Positions 45,376 to 56,531 of a stretch of 64,000 bases of DNA are shown here, piece by piece. The notes beneath the pieces are model-generated. The model did not search any database. It worked only from the letters and a program-made list of their open reading frames with translations, and had not been told where the DNA came from. Source of the stretch: Liolophura sinensis (Eukaryota > Mollusca > Polyplacophora > Chitonida > Chitonidae); contig NC_088304.1 of NCBI RefSeq assembly GCF_032854445.1, positions 20,907,704-20,971,703 on the forward strand. Reading direction: 5' to 3'. The position numbers were made by a program, and so were the translations under genes. The stretch's first letter is position 1. Each line of letters begins with the position of its first letter.

Positions 45376-45714
45376 TTAAGTTAGTAGGTTTATCGGGTAC
45401 CCTAGGGTGAAGTTTAAAAGAAGGCGGGCGGTGTGGAGTTCTCCGCAAAAACTATTTATATGACAAAGAGTAACGATTGATAGACAAAGAGTTTTTACCA
45501 CTGTGTATCCACCCACTAAAGTTATGCTTAACATATCTTTACCTCCATCTAACATGCGGACTATGCAAACATTTTACAAGCAGTTGTAGTGTCAAACCAA
45601 GGATGATTTTAAACATAACATTACTTTTTCACACATAAACATTCCCAACTTATGAATTGTGTCACTTTTATATATGTTATCAGACTTTTCATCAATATAA
45701 TAAGATTCAACCAT

Positions 45715-45792
45715 AGAGAGTAGAACCAGAGCAGTCACGACAGTGTGATAATTGACACGTAAGCGACAAAATGCGTCCTCTTGTTTAGCTTT
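45715..45792 (+). repeat. D-rep proximal part
   Basis: AGAACCAGAGCAGTCACGAC, AGTGTGATAATTGACACGTA and CGTCCTCTTGTTTAGC. It lies just downstream of the gene D exon 1 donor. Confidence 0.65.
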
Positions 45793-45828
45793 ATGCTTAA
45801 GAACTACCAAAATACATGCCCGACTTAC

Positions 45829-46071
45829 CAAACTTGAGGTCTGTTGCCCTGATATAGAAGCCATTCTCGTCCGGATGATCTGTGTTCGCCATCAACTGTC
45901 AAACAAGATTCAGTTCTACATGAGAATCAATCTTCACCTAATGTCCAAGCACTGATCGGCACCAACATGATGCGTCGTGCTGTATGCTGGGGCCGTTGCA
46001 GACATAATAACAGCTCCCTGTGTCCTGATAACACAACCACGTGGGTTGGGTACATAAAATGTCGAGAAAGT
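45829..46071 (-). pseudogene. Gene D exon 1 relic
   Basis: Reads CTQPTWLCYQDTGSCYYVC, ASCWCRSVLGH-stop, VKIDSHVELNLV-stop, ANTDHPDENGFYIRATD; 243 bp against 244 in the paralogues. Confidence 0.8.
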
Positions 46072-47635
46072 CTGTGAAGAGAAGATCAGAATGTTATACC
46101 ACGTCAATACAATTAGCCTTCCGTTGGATAAGGAACGATTTTACCAGAAGATCTAAATATAAATAATTACAGTACACGGATCAGCTGATATACACACGCT
46201 ATGTAAACTATGCTGAATTCGTATGTGATGGATATATCACTCACACCTGGGAGATCTTTCAGCCGATCCTCACGGAACAGTCGTCCTCGGTCCAAACATA
46301 AAGAGAAACCTCTAATACGCCTCCCTCCATAATGTCTATATACGACAAAATAATACATTTGAATTGTAGAGGTCGTAAGGTAAATTTTATTGAAATAACA
46401 CAACTAGTTCAATCATTAAATCCTACTGCTCTTTGTCTTCAGAAAACTCACCTGAAGACACCTGAAAAAGATGAAATAACTCTTTAAAATATTCACTCCA
46501 TAGTACCTATTCTAATGAAGAAAACTCTATGGGCGGCTCTTCTATCTTCAAAATAGCAATGTTTATCACAGACCTGTTGGTCCGGTTACAGAATTTCAGG
46601 GTGTGGCTGTTTCACTAGGGGAAGCAATCACACTTTGTTCGGTCGTGGCGCTTATTCTGCTATTGATCTCACTATCACTGATCCACCACTTAGTTATTTT
46701 TGGAAAGTGCATGATGATCTTTATGGTAGTGACAATATTCCTATTATCTTAGAACATTTTTGGTTCTTTAGAACGTGTACCGAGGTGGAAATTCCATAAT
46801 GCAGGTTGGATCTCATTTGAGATGTTCTGCAAGGCTGATATCACTCCAGTGACGGTGCATGCAGCAGACGATCCTATAATAAGCTCCTATATTATGAGAT
46901 TGTTTTACGAGCTGCCGACATCCCTAAAACCTCGACAAATGCAAAATCCACAAGTAAACCCTGGTATGATAATGACTGTCGTAAAGCCATTAAGCGCCGT
47001 AAAAATGCTGAAATCAGTTTTAATCATTCTTTTTCAGATAGTAATTTAAGCCAGGTTCGTATTTTTCGAACCAAGGCTTGTCAATTAATTAAGTTTTGTT
47101 AGCGAAACTTTGTTTCAGGCATTACGTCAAAAAACAACACCTATGCGCAATGTCTGAAACTTTGTTCAAAAACTCAATGACAAAAATAATAAATCAAAGT
47201 CCAACATTTGAAAGACAGGGGTAATGTATTAACATCTCCATCCGGTATAGTTAATAATTTAACGGACACGATTTCTAAAAAAAATTCCTTTGAGAATTAT
47301 ACTCAGAATTCCAACGTATTAAAACTTAGAAGTAGAAAATTAAATTTCCACTTTACTTCTAAAAACTGAGAAGACTACAGTCGCCCTTTTAATAAAGTTC
47401 TATGAACTTTAAACTGCATTTAAAAAGGCACACTATAATGGGTGTGGTCCTGATAAAGTGTGTTATAAGCCTGTGAGCCATTTACCTGGCTGAGCCACTT
47501 TGGCTTGTTTAATAATGTTTGAATTACTGATGACTTCCCACTGTCATGGTGGAAGGCGTGCATTACCCTGGTTCCAAACTCGGGCAAGCTTCACACTGAA
47601 CCGCCCTATATCTCCTACCAGCTGTCTGTAAGACT

Positions 47636-47839
47636 ATGGAACGAATGTTAAATGATAAACTTGTTTTCTTCCTTGAAACATACAATTTAATATCTAATAC
47701 ACAATGTTGTTCTCGTCAAGGTCGATCTACAATGGATCACCTTGTTCGATTCGAAACTAGTAGACGTGATGGTTTTATTAATAATGAAGATATGGTGTCG
47801 ATATTATTTGATCTTGAAAGAGCATACGACACCACATGA
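47636..47839 (+). pseudogene. LINE RT fingers and motif A (copy 7)
   Basis: MERMLNDKLVFFLETYNLIS, QGRSTMDHLVRFET and SILFDLERAYDTT, the motif A block with its catalytic Asp still present. A stop follows. Motif C downstream reads SLYDDFLAT, one residue short of YVDD. Confidence 0.75.
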
Positions 47840-48642
47840 AAACATGGAATTTTAAAACACCCTTTTGATGTGAGTTTAAAGGTCGATTACCGATAGTTAT
47901 ATCGACATTTTTATCTGATCGTCTGTTTAAGGTGAGAGTGGGGTCAACTCTTTCTGGCTGATATGAGCAGGCAAATTTATATACCCCGGAGCAGTATATT
48001 ATCACTAATTCTGCTAAGCATAAACATATATAGCTTAGCTAAAACCTTAACATCGGGCATAGATCGTTCTTTATATGATGATTTCCTTGCTACCGAGCTA
48101 AAAAATATGAATAACCGCGAACGTCAGTTGCAGCTTTGTCTCAATAGTCAAATGAAGACGGCCTTAGCTTCCCCACGTCTAAAACCGTTGGTATGCATTT
48201 TTTTCTAATGAACGGAAACTTCTTCTTGACACTGAGCTTAGATTTTAAAAAAATTGCTTGGATATACTATTTCAAAATAAACCATCGTTTATACCGCCTA
48301 TCAAAATGCACAGAGGCTCAATGTTACGAAGGTCGTGTCTAATACCGGTTTGGGTGCTGAGCGGTCTATTTTGTTAAATCTTTATCGTTCTCTGGTGAGA
48401 TCTAAATTAGACTATGTGTCCATCATTTACAGTTCCGCTAGAATATGGTACATCAAAATGTTGGATCCTGTTCATCACCAAGGTTGAGGCTCAGCTTTAG
48501 TGCTTTTAGAACAGTTAGTTTATACGCGTAGACAAATGAGCCTTTTTTACATAACCGACATATTAAACTCGTTTAAGCGCTTTCAGTCCATCATACACAA
48601 ATATAAACATGTCATAACAAGATCCCTTCATGTCGTCTTCTT

Positions 48643-48903
48643 TTGTCGGACCACATGGTGGAAACTAGCATCAAGATAGATGATATATCTCCTGTGTCTT
48701 TTACGACGTCTGCACACTGGCTACTTCCGCAGTCTAAATTGATATTTGATCTACATAAGTATAAGAACATAGATACAAATCCTCTTATATTTCAACAAAG
48801 TTTTTTTTCTGAAATTAAGGCTAAATATCCGGATTATAAATGTATATTCAATGACGAGTCAAAGGATGGGGACAGGATTGCGACAGTTGCTGTCCTAACA
48901 TAG
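48643..48903 (+). pseudogene. LINE pre-RNase H and RNase H start (copy 7)
   Basis: DDISPVSFTTSAHWLLPQSK aligns with the opening of the copy 1 domain, then CIFNDESKDGDRIATVAV covers the first strand. A stop follows and the central helix is lost. Confidence 0.7.
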
Positions 48904-49694
48904 CGGTCTCTTCTGTCCTCTTCTCTATCTTTTCTACAGGCTATGCTCATGGTAATTGGCAATATGGAACAATACATTTAAAAATCCACTAATTCTTTAT
49001 ATTCTATCCTGACATAGGAAGCTAATTAAAACAGGTATATCGATTGAAACACTGTCGTGGACAGGAAGACAAGGGCTGCCAATAAACCGATATCGCAAAA
49101 TTAAATTCCACAGACTGACTTTCACTCAAGTATTCCTAAATATATTCGTCGTCTTTGACAGTTTAATTGGAACCTTCAGGTTGATAATAAATTGCATAGT
49201 GTTCGCCCTATCATTGGTTGTCATATGTATACTGACAGTATGTTTCGAAGAGACCAAGTGGTTTTAACGAGGTGCCGTACAGGGCTTTGGCGTTTAACAC
49301 GCGATTATATTGACCATATGAACTGTGCTTCCGAACGTCCTGAATGCTCAATACGGTATCGAACATATCGAACCATCACTTGACTGTGCAGGCTTTGCTC
49401 GTGTTCGGCAAAGATTCTACACAGTCAACACTATATATGATTTGTTTGACAGCATTGCTGGGAATGCTGTCGTTAAGTATTTATAGGCCTTTGGTCTCTA
49501 CCATAAAATATAGGTAACTTCTATTTTTGATTTCATTTTCAATGTTCACATCCTGTCGAAAACCATTTACTGGTTCCTGTTTTGAACTTGTTCTCGCAAC
49601 AATATGGCTGAAAAGTTGCCGATGTGGAGGGAAGCCATAACCATTCGTTCATTCAGTTCATGTAACTTCTTAAATAGTACAAAATGACACTCCC

Positions 49695-49815
49695 CTTAAC
49701 GCCATGGATGAAGCAGAATTAGGCAACAGCACAAACGCAATGATGCGTTTTGCAATTTATGTGACACCACTGGGATAGAATTACTCGAAATACTGTGTTA
49801 TCATCAACAATAACG
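49695..49815 (+). repeat. D-rep distal part
   Basis: GAAGCAGAATTAGGC, CAATTTATGTGACACCACTG and GAATTACTCGAAATACTGTG. Confidence 0.65.
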
Positions 49816-50024
49816 TAAAAAAACAACGTAAAGGTATAAGGCGTATGCTTAATCCTGCTTTATATAGGAACACGGTATAAAAAATTCCAACGCAGAGTAC
49901 GACCAAGGAACATGACACTGTGACACAATGTTGTTGGCAAAAAGTCATTCATAACTGATTAAATACGCCCTCATTTTACGTCGGTTGACGGTTTGTTTAC
50001 TTTTCTTTCAGTTGTTCATATAAA

Positions 50025-50170
50025 TGCCTACATAGTAGCAAATAACACGCACCCTATAACACCGTCAGTTAAACAAAACTAGGTATAAAATGCCTTTTAT
50101 TACTTTATTAGATCTTGCTGGTGTAGAATTACTCAAAATTCTTTGTTGCTGTCGCATATAACTTTAAATA
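50025..50170 (+). repeat. D-rep distal part
   Basis: TAGCAAATAACACGCACCC, AACAAAACTAGG, TTATTAGATCTTGCTGGTG and GAATTACTCAAAATTC. Confidence 0.65.
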
Positions 50171-50279
50171 GACTTAAACCACCACGTTCTATACGGGAGC
50201 TGCAAGGTAAGGTATATACTGAACAAAAAAAACTTCGTATGAGTTACGTTTTGTTCATATGGTACCCACATAGAACAAA

Positions 50280-50440
50280 TATTGTCAAAGACGCACACCA
50301 TAGAGAGTAAATCCAGAGCAGCGGCGACAGTGGGATACTGTCGAACAGGTCACACGTAACCGGTGAAATACGGCCTCTTGTCGATAAAACTTAGTTTTAA
50401 TATGACTCTTCATGTAAATGCTTAAATTGTAGCCAGGCGT
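50280..50440 (+). repeat. D-rep proximal part
   Basis: AATCCAGAGCAGCGGCGACA, GGTCACACGTAACCGGTGAA, ATACGGCCTCTTGTC and TCTTCATGTAAATGC. Confidence 0.75.
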
Positions 50441-50819
50441 GTTGTTAGTGAACAAATCTAGCTTATGGACGTAATGAGCGACCTCTAAAACAGGATTAGG
50501 GATTGAGGTTGGCTTTTTTCAACCACCACAATCAACAGTGGCATTATTGGGTCACTTTTTGATTTCACAGTGACCATATGTAGCCATCTGTATTAGACCC
50601 TGCTAGTAGAGTGTATGCCCCCTTCTGGCATTCACAACAACAGTACGACAAAGGCGTATGCATCATTCACAATGAAGCATTTGTTACATTCTATTTGTTG
50701 TGTAACAAATTCAGTCCATGTAAGAAGTTCGTACTGCAAAAACTAGTGTGTTATGGTTAGTTTATCGACTGCTTTCATTCTATGTTTCTTAGTTTCTTAA
50801 AATTAGTGTAATTTTAAAT
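50441..50819. other. Non-coding spacer
   Basis: No supported feature. Confidence 0.3.
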
Positions 50820-51170
50820 ACGGACAGAGCCTCCAAAATCTCTCGAGCTCTTCTTCAAAATTCTGTCACAAAATATTTGAGGGCCATTGGCCTATATCAT
50901 AATATATAAAGTTTTACTGTCATAAATATTTATGGATAAAAAGTTATATACATAGAGATTTCTTGATACACTATTTTTAAAATATGCAGATTTAACTGTT
51001 TTGGTTTTTTCTTATCTGATTTTAAATATATCGGGACATTTATTTCCGTTTTGATGTTCCCACAACCATACCGGAAACCTCAACAGCCTCTTGGTTTCAC
51101 CTTGTTCTCGCCACGATTTGGCGCAAATATTGCCGATGTAGCTTTGAGCCATAATCATTCATTCATTCAA
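50820..51170 (+). mobile_element. I/Nimb-like LINE, copy 8 (3' UTR only)
   Basis: Matches the end of copies 5 and 7: AGGGCCATTGGCCTATATCA, CTTGTTCTCGCCACGATTTG, GAGCCATAATCATTC and an ATTC tail. Confidence 0.75.
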
Positions 51171-51179
51171 TAAGTTATT

Positions 51180-51570
51180 ACCTGCATAAACGGCATATAT
51201 AGGTAAATTCCTGTTGTTTTTGGTGTTAACGAACCAATAACCTGTTTAGCGAACACCAAAGTGTCTCCTCCAAAACTTGTGAATTCGCGATTTTTCAAGA
51301 TCATTGAAAACCATTGACAGCTTCTGTTCGCATGATTCAGTCATAATGTCGAACTGAGTATACTTTCGTAGTTCTATGGTGCTTTGTGTTAAATGTCGTT
51401 TGTGAAATGGACTTTCCCTTATTGACCCGGAACGTCCACACTGGTGAAGAGCTGGTATATATACGTCTGTTTTGATGCATAGATTTATAACTTTCTATTG
51501 TTAACACTGGTTGCACAATCATACAAGAATCGGTTGTTTTCATTCTTTCTGGTTGCATATACAGTAATCT
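51180..51570 (+). repeat. E-rep-like diverged repeat
   Basis: GTGTTAAATGTCGTTTGTGA and ATGGACTTTCCC match the E-rep end; the rest is weaker. Confidence 0.45.
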
Positions 51571-51714
51571 CATATCCCATTCAAACGCACAATGAACCGC
51601 TCAGTCTTATTTCGATAACTACATATCTGTTTACATTAACCTCGCTTTTAGTACAATAGACATGCGTTACCACAGTGTACAAAATGTGATTGATCACACT
51701 CAACAGGTGTAGAG

Positions 51715-51830
51715 TCGTCAAACTGTAGACCAGTGACGTCTAATAAATTGCAAGTAACATCACTGCTATTTTTTCAAATTTTCGTTTGACTATTTCTATT
51801 TAGGACGTGGTGCTAGAGGGCACGCAAAGA
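51715..51830 (-). repeat. D-rep distal part
   Basis: GACCAGTGACGTCTAATAAATTGCAA and the GGTGCTAG end (read on the plus strand), the reverse complement of the D-rep 3' half. Confidence 0.65.
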
Positions 51831-52378
51831 GAAAAGAACGGAGGGCCTTGTTTCAGACGAAAAAGGAGAACTTGAATGGTACATGTACACCCAAGCGGTT
51901 TTTGAACCACCAAGCAAGTTTTTTGTTTGAGTACACCAGCTTATGCATTATTAATACACTTACCTTTAAAAGCAGCAATGCTCTGAGCAACGGTCGACGT
52001 TTCACATGGCATTCCATTGTTGTTGTGACAAGTGAGCCGTCAACTATACTTTCATGATGTGCTAGTATTCTGCATGGTGCATTTGGCGCGGGCGTTTAGT
52101 GGAGCTACATTAACTCAATACGGATGTAGGCGTACTCTTAGCCGGTATCCAGGTACATATATGGCAACAAATCCACCTAGTGCTGGCAAAAAAGGGCTTG
52201 CCTTAAACAATGGCAAGTGGCGCATTAGATTATCTTAAGATTGCCAGACAATGCAATATGTACCTGTATCTGAATTAATGAAAAACATCTAAAATAAAAA
52301 TGAACTATTTACTCGCCTATTAGCCAAAGAATACCAAGTTATCCAACATGGCGGCACCCACGAAAGAGAGCATGAAAA
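51831..52378. other. Non-coding spacer
   Basis: Two short overlapping frames on the plus strand (51848-52057, 52032-52238) lack splice sites and family support. Confidence 0.3.
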
Positions 52379-52643
52379 GATTTATTTATTTATTTATTTG
52401 ATTGGTGTTTTACGCCGTACCCAAGGCGTTTCACTTATACGACGGCGGCCAGCAATATGGTGGGTGGAAACCGGGCAGAGCCCGGGGGAAACCCACGACC
52501 ATCTGCATGTTGCTGGCAAACCTTCCCACGTACGGTCGGAGAGGACGTCATCATGAGCTGGAACTCACAGCGACCGCATTGTTGAGAGACTGCTAGGCCA
52601 TCACGCTGCGGTAGCGCGCTAACCAACTGAGCCACGGAGGCCA
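52379..52643 (-). mobile_element. Family-1 SINE, full length
   Basis: Complete inverted copy of the element at 37890: an (ATTT)n tail, GATTGGTGTTTTACGCCGTA, the GCCCGGGGGAAACCCACGAC body, then the head ending CTAACCAACTGAGCCACGGA on the plus strand, which is the reverse complement of the A box. The B box complement is near 52560. Confidence 0.9.
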
Positions 52644-53634
52644 TAGCATGAAAATAGTTCAAAGAGGTAATCGCTTATGTCAAGGTAAACGGTTGCTTTT
52701 CTGTGGAGTTGAAGGCAAAGCAGGCCACATCTCTTCATGCAGCATATAAGAAAAAATATGTCACTGCAGTTTAATCGACAGGGTTTGGTAAAAGTCTTGT
52801 ATATCAGCTTATGCCTAGGTTATCCTGCGTCGAGAACACAGTGAGGAACCCACTATTAATATCCCCGATGAATTCTGTTATGCAAAATCAAGAGGTAACT
52901 GTGTAAATATAATTAAACTCCTATGGCTCAGTTTGAGCATGGACAGAGATGATGGTAATATCCACGAATGACTGTAGCTCAACAGTTCGCCATTACGTGC
53001 AGTTGTTCACGTAAGGTGAAAGTAGTAATGGCGTGATGCACGAGTCTCACTTTCGTCGTCGTCGTTGTGAAAAGCATGAGGCCTGTGGATATTGGAGATG
53101 TAACCTCAACAAAGGCGGTAGGTGCATTTCTGTTATAGAATAGGTGATGGCCCTACCGACCATACTGCTTTCCACGCCACTGCACGCAATATATCAGTTC
53201 ATTGCAAATTCATAGCCACGGAATGTATAAATACATAATCTCCATCCAGGTTTTTTCTTCTGTAATTTGGAGAAGAAAGCCTCAACCGTGTTGATAGTCC
53301 ATACAATTATTCTCTCTTCCTGATTCTCTTTTCAGACATTCTAAGCGCTTAAACACTACTCTTACTGTTATTGACAGATTTATCCTCTTACACGTGGAAA
53401 ACGTTTGCTGCTTTTCTGTGTTTGCAATTTCTTTTCCTTGCTGGTTTGCAGAGGCATTTTTCTTTTGTATGTTGCGCCACGTGGCACAACGGATCCATAT
53501 CATGTTAGCATTATGGTCGGACAGTCCATTTAATTTCATGCCTTCAAATTGTGCTTTTACCCGGGGACAAATGCAGATGGCATGTTCAGTTTTTCCTGTT
53601 GTTTGAGAGTGTCTATACGAGTTAGTCTGCCTTA
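52644..53634. other. Spacer with a weak minus-strand frame
   Basis: A minus-strand frame at 53282-53539 (HNANMIWIRCATWRN, KQQTFSTCKRIN) has natural-looking codons but no start, splice or family support. Confidence 0.3.
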
Positions 53635-53769
53635 GTGACGTTCATTCTAAATCATAACCTAATACAGGATTTATTACCAGTGACGTTCTTTCTAAATCAT
53701 AACCTAATACAGGATTTATTACCAGTGACGTTCTTTCTAAATCATAACCTGATACAGAATTGTTACCAG
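53635..53769 (+). repeat. 45-bp tandem repeat, three copies
   Basis: GTGACGTTCTTTCTAAATCA plus TAACCTAATACAGGATTTAT and TACCA begins at 53635, 53680 and 53725. It leads into D-rep at GTGACGTC. Confidence 0.9.
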
Positions 53770-53812
53770 TGACGTCTAATAAATTGCAAATAACACCACT
53801 GCATTTTATACG
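53760..53812 (-). repeat. D-rep distal part, split by an insert
   Basis: CCAGTGACGTCTAATAAATTGCAA and CACCACTGCATTTTA; the other half resumes at 54545. Confidence 0.7.
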
Positions 53813-54544
53813 CCCCCGCCATTAGGCGGAACGTATTATGTTATAGCAATTTTGTCCATCTGTCCATCTTGCCGTATTCGAGTCCGGACTATAGCTCCAA
53901 CAGTTGTTTGCGTAAAGTTTTATTTCTTGGTGGATACATAGATACAGAGATGACGATGTGTCGCGACTCACACTTCGTGCATTTTCGCGGTTGGCATGGT
54001 AACCCGATAAGCCGATTTTTCCTTATATATACTAGATAGATAGATATGATTTCATGTCCAACTGTTTCCTTTGTAGAGTTTTGATTTCCGGTGGATACAA
54101 ACACACATAGATGACGATGTGTCCCAAATCACATTTGTTCCTATCCGCTGTTGTCATTGTTACCAGATCGCCTATTCCCTATGTGTATATACTATATAAA
54201 TAGCTGTGCTTTCGTGTCCGGGCTATAACTCCAACAGGTTTTTCATATAGAGTTTGAATGTTTGCTGCATACATAAATACACAGATGATTATGTGTTGCG
54301 ACTCACATATGTCCATTTTCGCGGTTGTCATGGTAACCAGATAGCCATTTTCCTTATATATACTACAAATATAGAAATCATTTCGTGTCCGGGGTAGAAC
54401 TCAGTTTTCCGCATAAAGTTTGGATTTGAAGTTGACGCCTTTGTCTACTTTCAATGAAGATTCCTCCCAGGAGCTACTCACCATAATCCTGCAGGTATTC
54501 TTTTGTACATTTCAAACAAATGCAGTTGTTGAGGCGTATGCTGT
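53813..54544 (+). mobile_element. Unclassified insert with ~165-bp internal repeats
   Basis: Begins CGCCCCCGCCATTAGGCGGA. Three to four imperfect units follow, each with TCCGG-CTATA-CTCCAACAG, a TTGGTGGATACAT-like block, AGATGACGATGTGTC, TCGCGGTTG-CATGGTAACC and TCCTTATATATACTA. The two halves of a D-rep copy flank it, so it behaves as an insertion. Confidence 0.65.
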
Positions 54545-54775
54545 GTTCATCTGAACTCTTGTTTTACCTAATTCTGCCTAAGCCATGGTGCTAGGGGGCG
54601 TGTAATGTGCTACTATTTATGCATTTACATGAACAGTTAAAATAAAACCCTAACTGGTGCAAATAGACAAGTGTCCGTATTTCACCGGATACGTGTGACC
54701 ATTTGCCAAATATCATACTGTGGTCGCTGCACTGGTTTTTCTCTCTACACTGTACGTAATTATATTTGTTTCTAT
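54545..54775 (-). repeat. D-rep proximal part, split by an insert
   Basis: TTACCTAATTCTGCCTAAGC, ATGGTGCTAGGGGGCG, TACATGAACAGTTA and TATTTCACCGGATACGTGTG on the plus strand, the reverse complement of the D-rep first half. Confidence 0.75.
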
Positions 54776-54861
54776 GCATTAACGTGGACACGGTCTATAT
54801 ATTCAATACCATGATCTGACAAGAGGAAAAAAATGATGAATTTGCCGTTTAAACTGAACTT

Positions 54862-55052
54862 AAGAATATTTCACTTATACGCCCGCGGTTAGCATTTTGG
54901 TGCGAGGAAACCTGACAAAGCTCGGAGAAATCCCACGACCATCCACAGGCTGCTAGCAGACCTTCCCACGGACTGCCGGAGAGGTAGTCACCATCAGCTG
55001 GACGAACTCACATGGACCGCATTGGCTGCTTACCCCGTCGGTCACGGAGGTC
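54862..55052 (-). mobile_element. Family-1 SINE, 5' two-thirds, diverged
   Basis: AAGAATATTTCACTTATACG, CCTTCCCACGG, CATCAGCTGGACGAACTCAC and GTCGGTCACGGAGGTC. Tail and terminal TTTACGCCGT are missing. Confidence 0.75.
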
Positions 55053-55379
55053 CCCTATTTAAAATTACTAGTGTTTCATTTGAAAACGCTTTTGTCTGCA
55101 AAACTTTAAATCATATAGAGTCATGTGTCATCTAAATCACATAGGATATAAAGTGAATTTATAATGAACACTGCCAAAGCACGACTGTTCAGGTGTCTTG
55201 GTTACAATCACTATTGTTTAACATTACATCACTTCGGAGAATCAAAGTGGTTACATAGGTGAAAGTGCAAATTGTGCACCAGAAAACTTTAAAAATATGT
55301 ACCACTTTAGAAGTCTACGTATCTAGTCATCAAAAGATACATTCGTAAATATGTATCAACCATCAAGCAAAATGGACTT
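55053..55379. other. Non-coding spacer
   Basis: No supported feature. Confidence 0.3.
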
Positions 55380-55610
55380 TCCATGTCACAAGAAATAGCC
55401 CCCAAAACAACGTTTAACACAAACTACCAGATAACCTTGAAAACCACGAAGTACGAAATTACGACGGAACCATGCAAACATGAGCAATAAACAGTGTTCA
55501 GTGGTGAACGAAAGACGCAAAGAATTTTCTTGGTTATTGAATGAATTCAGTATTCTTGTCGTGTATTGTGTATGTAAGCTGGCAATATTAAGAGTCCTAG
55601 CCACAGTATA
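55380..55610 (-). repeat. E-rep-like diverged repeat
   Basis: CCAAAACAACGTTTAACACA matches the E-rep end in reverse complement; also aligned with 33890 and 38410. Confidence 0.5.
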
Positions 55611-56286
55611 TATATATATAGTGAAAATGTGTCGAGCCTTTGCTTCGTTGCCATGGTAAATTGTTTGCCAATATCTACCATGTATCTAACTTATAGATAA
55701 GAATGTACTTGTTCGGGCATATTCAAAATGTATTAGGATCCCCTGAAAACTGACGGTGTTTCGAGAATTGTATGACCCTAGCAAGAGCATAAAATATGAT
55801 GATCCACCAAACCTGTTCAAATGTGTATGCTCTACAAGAAAGATGAATTCGGCATTAAGCATTTTTGATGGCAAGGACGTAGATAAAACGAGGGGACTTT
55901 TAAGTTGCATTAGCGTTTATTACATCTTTGAACTTCCCTTTCCCGGGATATGTTATGTGTTTTATCAAATGTGCTGTAAAGAGCGGAAAAAGGTGATTTA
56001 ATGCAAAGCACTTTCTGTTTACCATGTAGGATATATGTAGTTGTGCTCTGTGTGTTGTTTGAAGAGAAAACTAAGATAACCAATGCAACTGAGTTAAATT
56101 TAAACGCAGGTACAAAATGCAAATTACAAAAGTATATTCCCTTAGAAAGTGTAATGGTGGCAAATTTTCACTGTCCAGAAAAAAAAACATTGTGCCGGAG
56201 AAAAACGTGCAGGGTGTACATTTTCTGGGGAGCATGCAGTACCCTTCTCAAAGATTCAAGCGAGGGGTTTGGTTATAATGTCAGCC
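55611..56286. other. Region downstream of gene C
   Basis: Likely 3' flank or UTR of gene C. Plus-strand frames at 55756-56001 and 56001-56333 and the minus frames overlap one another and are unsupported. Confidence 0.3.
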
Positions 56287-56531
56287 TCAGTCGTAGAAAA
56301 CATATCCAGGTGAGCTCTGTGGTGCCACCTTGATTCTGGTGTAGTGCTTCTTGTACAGTATGCAATCGCCGTCATGCTGCCCGAGCCGACATCCAAATGA
56401 CATGCACGAGCATGTGAGCATACACAAATTGCTACATTCCACACAGCTCACTTTGGAAAATGATCCAATGTTTTGCAAAGGGTACGTCTCGTCACGTGAC
56501 ACTATTTCCCAGACGCGTGGGTATATGGTAC
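56287..56531 (-). CDS. Gene C exon 3 (apple/PAN-like domain)
   Basis: 245 bp from the acceptor TTCTTCCCTCAG to TGA, phase 1 entry. Same length as in A and B. Confidence 0.85.

Larger units (their letters stand above)
42215..46071 (-). pseudogene. Gene D: CTLD-apple pseudogene
   Basis: Three exon equivalents in the correct order: 45829-46071, 44022-44220 and 42215-42456. Exon 1 is one base short near its start and has two in-frame stops (after RSVLGH and after VELNLV). Exon 2 has a TAG in place of the conserved Trp of FVWxDG and an extra base after SPDN. Exon 3 is fully open (RDEVFPVARVGSF, CAELCVTSCRCKSFGHC, GDCILYRKHYSR, VGYVYYD) with an acceptor and phase-1 entry. The lectin half cannot be translated as annotated. 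Exon 3 may still be under constraint or has simply escaped mutation. Both introns contain LINE-derived sequence. Confidence 0.8.
46225..49662 (+). mobile_element. I/Nimb-like LINE, copy 7 (5' truncated, dead)
   Basis: Starts at the ORF1/ORF2 boundary. Endonuclease start at 46345 (LNCRG), internal endonuclease deletion, linker (46850-47400), RT (47560-48450), RNase H start (48643-48903), post-RNase H block (49140-49480) and 3' UTR with GCCATAACCATTCG tail. It is the best plus-strand reference for the 3' half of the family. Confidence 0.85.
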
